A stretch of DNA of 64,000 nt from Nostoc edaphicum CCNP1411. Lineage in GTDB: Bacteria; Cyanobacteriota; Cyanobacteriia; Cyanobacteriales; Nostocaceae. The stretch spans positions 3,472,001-3,536,000 of the forward strand of contig NZ_CP054698.1 of NCBI RefSeq assembly GCF_014023275.1, given 5' to 3'. The notes below the pieces were generated by a model. That model searched no databases and had not been told where the DNA came from. It saw nothing but the letters and a program-made list of their open reading frames with translations. Both the position numbers and the translations under genes were made by a program. Shown here piece after piece: positions 19,571-26,465 of this stretch. How positions within the stretch are numbered: the first letter of the stretch is position 1; the number at the start of each line of letters is the position of its first letter.

Positions 19571-19864
19571 TTAAATTTCTGATTTAATCTGGTTCTTGGC
19601 CAAATAGTGTTCATCGAGAGCGCGTCTTAGCATCATTTTAATCACAGCTTGACGGCTAATATTGAGTTCGGTTGCCATTTTGTCGAGTTCTTTGAGCATC
19701 GGACTAGGAATTTCAAGGTTTGTTGTGACTATATCCTGTCGTCTTCGTGAGGTCATTTGACGAGGTGTTCCGACTCTTGTTGTCGTGGAGTCAAAATAAC
19801 GATCAACGACTTCCTCTCCCTTCGCAATTTTTTCTTCAAGTTCTTCAATAGAAATATTGTTCAT
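19571..19864 (-). CDS. RHH antitoxin of a BrnT/BrnA-like pair
   Basis: 97 residues. The C-terminal half (TTNLEIPSPMLKELDKMATELNISRQAVIKMMLRRAL, given in parts: LEIPSPML and NISRQAVIKMML) is a ribbon-helix-helix DNA-binding domain. The N-terminus is acidic. The ATG lies inside the end of the upstream BrnT-like frame (20-nt overlap), the usual arrangement of toxin first, antitoxin second. The toxin has a nonsense codon, so this antitoxin may be maintained without its partner. Confidence 0.82.
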   Translation of the reverse strand: MNNISIEELEEKIAKGEEVVDRYFDSTTTRVGTPRQMTSRRRQDIVTTNLEIPSPMLKELDKMATELNISRQAVIKMMLRRALDEHYLAKNQIKSEI

Positions 19865-20120
19865 AGATTTCTCTCTCCCGTCTCGTACTTTTCCAATAAG
19901 TAATTAACCAAATATATTCCCCTTCGTCGTCATAACGAACTTCGTAAATGACCGATAAAAGGGTGTTTCCCAGAAATCCAATAGCAATAAATTGTTCTGG
20001 ATCATCTCGTTTTATTCGTTCTACATAGTCGCCTGCTAAAATAGTAGCGACCTCTTCCTAAGAATATCCCCTATTTTTCTTAAGAAGCTGACTTTTATGA
20101 TTATCCCAGTCAAATCGCAT
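19845..20120 (-). pseudogene. BrnT-like toxin with in-frame stop
   Basis: Translating the minus strand from the ATG at 20118-20120 gives MRFDWDNHKSQLLKKNRGYS, then TAG, then EEVATILAGDYVERIKRDD and onward in the same frame to EYIWLITYWKSTRRERE. Both parts match the BrnT toxin pattern (N-terminal F-x-WD-x-NK, C-terminal A/S-x-x-TRRER). The single TAG at codon 21 splits it. The frame ends within the antitoxin gene. It is too short and interrupted to appear as one open reading frame. An inactivated RNase toxin is the simplest reading; a sequencing error is the alternative. Confidence 0.85.
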
Positions 20121-20187
20121 TTCTCTTATAATTCCTCATCATTCTAGCAATAATTATTTTTGAGATGTGACTGCATCGCACAATAAA

Positions 20188-20218
20188 AGGCGTTGCTAAA
20201 CTTAAATCAGCAACGCCT
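20188..20218. terminator. hairpin repeat downstream of glgP
   Basis: The arms AGGCGTTGCT and AGCAACGCCT are perfectly complementary around the loop AAACTTAAATC. It lies 33 nt beyond the glgP stop codon and could terminate that transcript. Sister copy at 19367-19397. Confidence 0.7.
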
Positions 20219-20250
20219 ATTCTTGAGTATTCAATAACTACTCAGCACTC

Positions 20251-22815
20251 TTATTCTGCCCAAGCAATTAACCTTGGTTCATAAGGATTAGCTAGATTTG
20301 GATTTTTCGGCAATACACGCAAAGACAAGCCTTGCAAACCAGAAGCGGTATAGGTAATATTACCCGTGTAAGTACTCAATTGCTGTGCATCCTCCCCTTG
20401 GTAATCCATCACCACTGGTATAGCGTTGACAATATCACCATTGGCATCGATCGCACCTTGATATAGCTCCACCTGCACATCATCATTGGTCAAAGTCGCC
20501 AAGTCAACCTTGGCTTTGACGGCAACGGTTTGGTTAACCTCAATGTCTGAAGCTGCCGATACATCAACATCTTTGATTCTGATGTTGAACCAGTGTTCGT
20601 TTAGTTTTTCTTTCCAAGCAGCTAGTTCTTTAGCTGGAGCATAGTTATCAACAGTCAGAGTATGATAGCGATCGCTAGCGGGGAAATAAGCCCTTTGTGC
20701 ATATTCTCCAACCATCCGCGCTGTATTGAAGAACGGACAATTCAACCGAATTGCATCCTTCATTTTGGCAACCCACGGACGAGGCAAGCCATCACTATCG
20801 CGGTGTTCATAAAATAGCGGTACAACTTCCTTCTCTAACAATTCGTAGAGAGCATTTGCTTCTACTTCATCTTGGTAGTTAGGATCGTCGTAATTCTCTC
20901 CATGTCCAATTGCCCAGCCCGTGCGGACGTAATCAGCTTCATCCCACCAGCCATCTAGTACGCTTAAATTTGGCAATCCATTCATAGCGGCTTTCATACC
21001 ACTAGTACCAGAAGCTTCCCGTGGACGACGCGGTGTATTTAACCAGATATCACAACCCGCAACCATCAACCGGGAAATGTGAATGTCGTAATTGGGGACA
21101 AAAACGACCTGCTTTTCTAAGTTTTGTTCGCGGATAAAGTGATTAATATCGCGGATCAGTTCTTTACCGGGGATATCCTTGGGATGTGCCTTCCCAGCAA
21201 TCACAAATTGCACTTTCCGGTCTTTGTTAGCCAGCAGAAGCCGCTTAATCCGATCCAAATCACGCATCCAGAGGGTGGCGCGTTTGTAGGTGGCAAAGCG
21301 ACGGGCAAAGCCAATGGTGAAAGCGTAAGGATCTAAAACTTCTTGTGCTTGGATAATTTCTGAAGCCGAAGCGCCGCGATCGGTCAAATGCTTGACCAAA
21401 TGCTCTCGCACATACAAAACCATATCCAAGCGGCAGCGTTCGTGATTGCGCCACAATTCCTCATCGGGTATGGCTTCCATCCGATCCCACAATGGGCTAT
21501 CTGGTGGTGCTGATGACCAATTTGGGCCGAGATAGCGATCGTACAATTCTTGAGTCGATTTTGCTACACAACTGCGAGCATGGACACCGTTAGTAATTGC
21601 TGCGATCGGCACTTCTTCTACTGGCACATTCTGCCACAAGCCCTGGAACATTTGCCGTGACACCACACCGTGGAGTTGTGCGACACCGTTAGAAAATGTT
21701 GCCATCTTCAGCGCCAGCACCGCCATACTAAAAGGCCCAGATAAATCGCCTGTATTCTCGCGCCCCAGTCCTAAAAATTGCTCTTTGGGCAACCCAAATA
21801 TCTCTGCGTAATATCCCAGGTAGTGCAGCATTTTGTCGGGAGCGAACAAGTCAATTCCCGCGGGTACTGGCGTGTGGGTGGTAAAGATATTGCTGGAAGC
21901 GACCACTTGTCTAGCTTGGACATAATTCAGTCCTTCTTCCTGAATCAGCAAGCGGATGCGCTCTAGGGCGGAGAAAGCGGCGTGACCTTCATTCATGTGG
22001 TAGGCGGTAACTTTCAGCCCCAAAGCTTTGAGCATTTGCACGCCACCGATCCCCAGCATGATTTCCTGGTGGATACGCATATCGATGTCGCCACCGTACA
22101 ACTGATCTGTAATGTCGTGGTCGTAAGTGTTGTTCGGTTCAATGTTGGTGTCCAGCAGATACAGGGGAACCGTCCCTACCTGTACGCGCCAAACTCTTGC
22201 ATACACCTTGCGTCCTGGATAATCTACCGCAATCCGCAGTTCCGAACCATCGGCATTGCGCTCCAGATGCAAGGGCATATTATAGAAATCGTTGAGCAGG
22301 TAGCGTTCTTGCTGCCAGCCATCAGCATTGAGATACTGAGCAAAGTAGCCTTGCTGATACAGTAAACCTACACCGACAAGTGGTAACCCCAGGTCACTGG
22401 CAGATTTGAGGTGATCCCCCGCCAGAACGCCCAAGCCTCCAGAATAGACTGGCAAACAATCTACAAGTCCAAATTCCGCCGAAAAATAGGCGTAGCATTC
22501 TTTGGGTTTTTGCTCCCGTTGTTTCTGATACCAAGTGCGCTCTTGCAAATAATCGTCTAACTGGCGGTCAGCTCGATCCATTTGCGCTAGAAAGCCTTCA
22601 TCCTCAACAACTTCCAGAAGCCGCGATTGAGATATGGTACCCAGCATTAACACCGGGTTATGATGGCTAGACTCCCATAGGTCAGAGTCTAAGCGACGAA
22701 ATAAATCTTTAGTGTCAACGTTCCAATCCCAGTGCAAATTATAGGCTAGCCGCCGCAGTGGTTCGAGTCGCGGTGGTAGTGAGGGGGATACGTTAAATGT
22801 ACGAATTGGCTGCAT
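20251..22815 (-). CDS. glgP: alpha-glucan (glycogen) phosphorylase
   Basis: 854 residues. The N-terminal DUF3417 region (RRLAYNLHWDWNVDTKDLF) precedes the phosphorylase fold. The pyridoxal-phosphate lysine lies in SGTSGMKAAMNG, and the substrate region includes YFSAEFGL and NEGHAAFSALE. It releases glucose-1-phosphate from glycogen in the cytoplasm, fuelling dark metabolism or heterocysts. The frame opens six codons upstream at TTG; the ATG of MQPIRTFNV is preferred. A hairpin follows the stop. Confidence 0.95.
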   Translation of the reverse strand: MQPIRTFNVSPSLPPRLEPLRRLAYNLHWDWNVDTKDLFRRLDSDLWESSHHNPVLMLGTISQSRLLEVVEDEGFLAQMDRADRQLDDYLQERTWYQKQREQKPKECYAYFSAEFGLVDCLPVYSGGLGVLAGDHLKSASDLGLPLVGVGLLYQQGYFAQYLNADGWQQERYLLNDFYNMPLHLERNADGSELRIAVDYPGRKVYARVWRVQVGTVPLYLLDTNIEPNNTYDHDITDQLYGGDIDMRIHQEIMLGIGGVQMLKALGLKVTAYHMNEGHAAFSALERIRLLIQEEGLNYVQARQVVASSNIFTTHTPVPAGIDLFAPDKMLHYLGYYAEIFGLPKEQFLGLGRENTGDLSGPFSMAVLALKMATFSNGVAQLHGVVSRQMFQGLWQNVPVEEVPIAAITNGVHARSCVAKSTQELYDRYLGPNWSSAPPDSPLWDRMEAIPDEELWRNHERCRLDMVLYVREHLVKHLTDRGASASEIIQAQEVLDPYAFTIGFARRFATYKRATLWMRDLDRIKRLLLANKDRKVQFVIAGKAHPKDIPGKELIRDINHFIREQNLEKQVVFVPNYDIHISRLMVAGCDIWLNTPRRPREASGTSGMKAAMNGLPNLSVLDGWWDEADYVRTGWAIGHGENYDDPNYQDEVEANALYELLEKEVVPLFYEHRDSDGLPRPWVAKMKDAIRLNCPFFNTARMVGEYAQRAYFPASDRYHTLTVDNYAPAKELAAWKEKLNEHWFNIRIKDVDVSAASDIEVNQTVAVKAKVDLATLTNDDVQVELYQGAIDANGDIVNAIPVVMDYQGEDAQQLSTYTGNITYTASGLQGLSLRVLPKNPNLANPYEPRLIAWAE

Positions 22816-23399
22816 AGGTTGGCAAAACTCCAAGTTTAGCTATGGTTATTGTTTACTCTCTTTACCAATGTTGCCAATTCTTTATACTGTAGTTTGTGAA
22901 AAAGCGATGACTTTGTTAAGCATTGAGAATTTTTTTAACCTCGTTGCTAAAGTTTACACCAAGGTGTTTCTAATTCTGTGTCCTACTCTCAGCCATGTAC
23001 TTGGTATATTAAAATTTAATCATTTAGTGGCATATATCACTTAAAAAAAATCTAGTTTGGAATAAATAATTTATATTTATTTTAGTATTGCTTCCGGGGA
23101 TCAAATGTTGGGTCTTAGCTGAGGGTGAAAATTCCTCATAGCTGTGTCCAGGAAAGTTAAATTTTTAATTATTTCTTAATAAAATTGCACTCATAAAGAA
23201 GCGCTGTAAGAAGGCAATAGGCAGATCGCGCAGCGTGTTGTAGATAAGGCAGAACGTAAATGCCATCAATAATCGGATTGAAAACTGTACCAAGCAGTTA
23301 AGCAGGAAAAGCGATGCCTGCGGTGGGCTACGCCTACGCTAACTACTTGGTATTAAATATTGATACTAAACCAGGAAAATAACCTATTAGGGTGTTATC
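22816..23399. other. intergenic region upstream of glgP
   Basis: 584 bp containing the glgP promoter and the downstream end of the 23400 gene. A dispersed repeat copy lies at 23311-23340. AT-rich otherwise, with no open frame of note and no recognised RNA family. Confidence 0.55.
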
Positions 23400-23723
23400 T
23401 TATGCACCTAATGAAGGCTGATCTTTAGTATTCTTTGTCATCGTCAGAGCTACAGCTGCTGCATAAGCAATCTCAGCTGCCATTTGATAAGCAAGTTTGA
23501 TACTTGATGAAGCGTCTTTGGCTTTAGGAGAGAGGGAAGCTTTTTTTCGGCGCGACTCTTGTTTGACATCACCCGCCACAATAGCTCGCTGTAAAATTAT
23601 CCAGGCATCTAGGTCTTCTGAGTCATAATTACTTTGAAGCTGCGATCGGATTTGGTCTTCGGCTACAACACTTAGATAGCCGGTAGTTAGAGCTTGTTGC
23701 ACAATTTCTTTAATTAAAGCCAT
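23400..23723 (-). CDS. small conserved hypothetical protein
   Basis: 107 residues from MALIKEIVQQALTTGYLSV. The first half (about 1-50) is an acidic helical module ending in YDSEDLDAWIILQRAI, which I recall in several cyanobacterial paralogues of unknown function. The second half is basic and then Ala-rich (KLAYQMAAEIAYAAAVAL). No signal peptide. The 23861-23891 element, related to the operator-like sequence of two exported-protein genes, lies 138 nt upstream. Confidence 0.65.
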   Translation of the reverse strand: MALIKEIVQQALTTGYLSVVAEDQIRSQLQSNYDSEDLDAWIILQRAIVAGDVKQESRRKKASLSPKAKDASSSIKLAYQMAAEIAYAAAVALTMTKNTKDQPSLGA

Positions 23724-25106
23724 AATTTGAACCAAGTGTGTGAGTTAAAACCGATACCTCAATTCGAGCAATTTGATGTTATCTTGTGGGCTTCTCCTGG
23801 AAACTAAGCTACGTTTCAGCTTTCTTTTAATAAAATTTATAACAAGTACTACCAAGGACGCATCACCCGCTTGGCTCACCCGAATGGGTGATTTACAAAC
23901 TTTTAGATATCAGTAATAGGGAAGAGGAAAATTTTTAGCTTTTTCAGAATATAGTGTCATAAGTATAGTAGATATCATTCTTAATTTAACACCCAATCAT
24001 AAAATTACTTGCACAAGTAACGGTACAAATATAGACAAAAATGCTAATTAACCACTTACAGCATTTTTTAAATTCACCGTCTTCAATAGATTGAATCTAA
24101 GTGTATACAATTATTTCAGAGTAGCGTAGACTTTGGCCACCGCAGGCATCACTTCCGTAAAAAAGTTAACTAGTTTCCAGTATTCTCATCAACAAGCAGC
24201 CTAGAAATCAACTTATTTCATGAGAGTGTTCCACTAAAAATAAAATGTGTTATCGTTAAAAACAATTGTTATTAAAAGCAATTCATTTAATTAAAAACGT
24301 GAATTGGCTAGTGTGTAAATCATCCGTGTGCAACATGATTGGAGCAGCATACTCTAGAAATTCGTTGCAAGAAAGCCGTCATAGCAGTCGGGGAAGCGCT
24401 TACTTGTTTGCACCGATGGTTAACTTCAATGTGATGGCCGATGTGGGAGATAATCCACCCTAATTGGGTTTTACTTGGGCAAAAATACCCAGAAAAATCT
24501 AACAATAATTACATTGTTATGCTAGGCATAAATTTTATCTAAACTTTGAATATAGTCTAGTTAAATGTATTTTTTGTTGCAAATAGCTTGTGGAACTGAG
24601 TTTTTTTAAAATACTAAAACCGCTTGAGAGTAAATAGCCTCAAGGTAAATAACTCTATCCCTAGTTACGTAAAAAGCTTTTCAAATTTGCCGGATAACCA
24701 AAAAAGTACCCTATCTAAACCAGCAAATTTTCCCATCAGACAATTTAATAGTCTGAGTTTTGACTCTGCAATGCATTTAAATTGTTTTGTTAATTTAACT
24801 GGTTAAAAAGAAGCCGAATTTTTACGTATATATAGTAAAAGGCTTCTGATTAATTAACACAATTGTGCGTATAAAATGAGCGAATCTATACACCTAAATG
24901 CAAGAATTGCTCACATAGTCAAAGCCAGAATTTGGTTTTTCAAATATTGGAAAGCCATCTAAAAATATTGGGGAATTTCGGTAATACTGCCAACATAAAT
25001 CCTGTGTTAGTAAATACTAATACCGTTTGTGTTGGCAGAAGATTAGAATACAGCCAAAACAACTTTCAACACTGTCACCAACAATTGATTTAAGAGATAT
25101 GTAGCC
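23724..25106. other. long non-coding region
   Basis: 1.38 kb, AT-rich, with no convincing open frame on either strand. It holds the operator-like element at 23861-23891, a reversed copy of the dispersed repeat near 24121-24151, and many short A/T tracts. It may carry long leaders or a non-coding RNA, but no family or stable large hairpin was recognised. Confidence 0.55.
23861..23891. promoter_or_regulatory. operator-like element, compact variant
   Basis: Two CACCCG boxes (23864 and 23877, 13 bp apart); the second forms the palindrome CACCCGAATGGGTG. It resembles the 40-bp elements at 30493-30532 and 55896-55935, where the boxes are 24 bp apart, a difference of about one helical turn. It lies 138 nt upstream of the 23723 start on the same side as in the other two cases. 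Confidence 0.55.
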
Positions 25107-25808
25107 ATGCATAACGAGCAATATTTTTCAAAGTTGCAGCGCGTGCAAGAACTTTTAGTAACTACGGTGTTAGGAGATATTCCAACACTTATTCTGGGGC
25201 CGAAGTTGCGTAATTTGGGATATCGGAGTATTTTTGCCCAGATAGGCAGCCCAGTATATATTCAAAATGGTGTTGAATTTAACGGTACTTCTTGTATTGA
25301 GATAGGCAGTGGGGTCTATATTTTCAAGGGTGTGCGGATGGATGCTAGAGGACACAAAAATAATAGAATTCATCTAGGAAATAGAGTCGCTATTGAGCGT
25401 AACGTTGATATAGGGTCTTTGGAAGATACATCTATACGTATTGATGAAGACACCTTTATTGCTCCCAATGTGTGTATTGAGGGGCCAGGAGACATTAGAA
25501 TTGGTAAACACTGCTTGATTGCTGCCCATTCGGGGATATATGCCAATAATCATAATTTTGCCGATCCGGTGAAGCCGATTAAATACCAAGGTGTTACTCG
25601 CAAGGGAATTGTAATTGAGGATGATTGTTGGCTAGGACATGGAGTAACAGTATTAGATGGCGTTACTATCGGCAAAGGCAGTGTTATTGGTGCGGGAGCA
25701 GTTGTCAATAGAGATATTCCTCCTTTCTCCGTTGCTGTCGGTATACCTGCACGAGTAATCAAAAACCGAATTGGCAAAGATCTAGCAAAGGTTCAAGCGG
25801 AGAAATAG
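25107..25808 (+). CDS. hexapeptide-repeat acyltransferase
   Basis: 233 residues forming a left-handed beta helix. Repeats of the [IV]-G-x-x-x-x type run through GNRVAIERNVDIGS, GPGDIRIGKHCLIA and KGIVIEDDCWLGHGVTV to GKGSVIGAGAVVNRDIPP. The catalytic-type His is in YANNHNF. The family transfers acetyl or other acyl groups to sugars, often in exopolysaccharide or lipopolysaccharide synthesis; it resembles WbbJ/WcaF-type enzymes. The start ATG has only a weak ribosome site. The stop is followed at once by G-rich tandem repeats. Confidence 0.88.
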   Translation: MHNEQYFSKLQRVQELLVTTVLGDIPTLILGPKLRNLGYRSIFAQIGSPVYIQNGVEFNGTSCIEIGSGVYIFKGVRMDARGHKNNRIHLGNRVAIERNVDIGSLEDTSIRIDEDTFIAPNVCIEGPGDIRIGKHCLIAAHSGIYANNHNFADPVKPIKYQGVTRKGIVIEDDCWLGHGVTVLDGVTIGKGSVIGAGAVVNRDIPPFSVAVGIPARVIKNRIGKDLAKVQAEK

Positions 25809-26045
25809 GGGATTGGGGATTGGGGACTGGGGACTGGGACTGGGGATAGTAATTATTTCCTCTGTAACCTATCCCTTTTTTTTAGAAACTTTTGCCGTTA
25901 GTCAACGTCACAGGAGTAAAAAGTCTCTGAGTTATTTCCTAAGGGCATCTAAAAGTCAGACAACTGAGTATCTTGTACTATTCTCAATAAGCGTAGGATA
26001 GGATAGACACTACCAGTCCCCAATTCCCAGTCCCCAGTCCCCAGA
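25809..26045. repeat. inverted GGGGATT-type tandem repeats
   Basis: Units GGGGATT/GGGGACT at 25809-25848 and the complementary CCCAGTC units at 26008-26043 bracket about 160 bp of AT-rich sequence with no gene. The two arrays could fold on each other and terminate transcription from the acyltransferase gene. Sequence from 26046 to 26153 should contain the psbI promoter. Confidence 0.75.
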
Positions 26046-26153
26046 GTCTTCTAAAAAAGGGACGAGATTTGGGTAATATAAAGTAGCTATCTTTTCTGCA
26101 TGGCAGATACTGAAAGAAAAGCTTTCTTTGTTTTACCCGTTGGAGATATTTCT

Positions 26154-26270
26154 ATGCTGACTTTAAAAATCGCTGTTTATATTGTTGTTGCCTTCTTCGT
26201 AACTATCTTCATCTTCGGATTTTTGTCGAACGATCCCGCTCGTAACCCCGGCCGTCGGGACTTAGAGTAA
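26154..26270 (+). CDS. psbI: photosystem II reaction centre protein I
   Basis: A 38-residue protein starting [16 protein letters not shown] and ending [15 protein letters not shown]. This is the complete PsbI sequence pattern: one transmembrane helix (about 5-25) and the conserved SNDPxRNPGR tail. PsbI is an early-assembling subunit of photosystem II that binds D1 in the thylakoid membrane. The ribosome site GGAG lies 8 nt before the ATG. It is followed by a 12-bp hairpin at 26324-26354 and then the DUF3769 gene on the same strand. Confidence 0.97.
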
Positions 26271-26323
26271 AAGGGCGATAAATCATCCGCGACTTTGGAA
26301 GGCGGAAAATACTAAACGCCACG

Positions 26324-26354
26324 GAAACTTACTAACTTACGCTTAGTAAGTTTC
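26324..26354 (+). terminator. hairpin after psbI
   Basis: The perfect 12-bp arms GAAACTTACTAA and TTAGTAAGTTTC enclose a 7-nt loop, 53 nt past the psbI stop codon. No long U tract follows, so it may be an RNA 3'-end stabiliser rather than a classical terminator. Confidence 0.65.
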
Positions 26355-26465
26355 TCCCTCCAGGTAGCTTGCTGTAGGTAGCAGAAGGCGACAGTCGGAA
26401 GGCAAAATGTATGTTTAACCTTTCCTTCGTCATTTGGCTGTTTGTTAGCCCGATTTTGCTCAAAT

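Noticed and set aside
24266..24463. A 65-codon open frame in the 23.7-25.1 kb gap
   Set aside because: Codon pattern looks random, no initiation signal, and no domain features.
24877..24963. A 28-codon frame beginning MSESIHLNARIAH in the non-coding region
   Set aside because: No ribosome site, no recognisable family and no supporting context; too short to accept alone.
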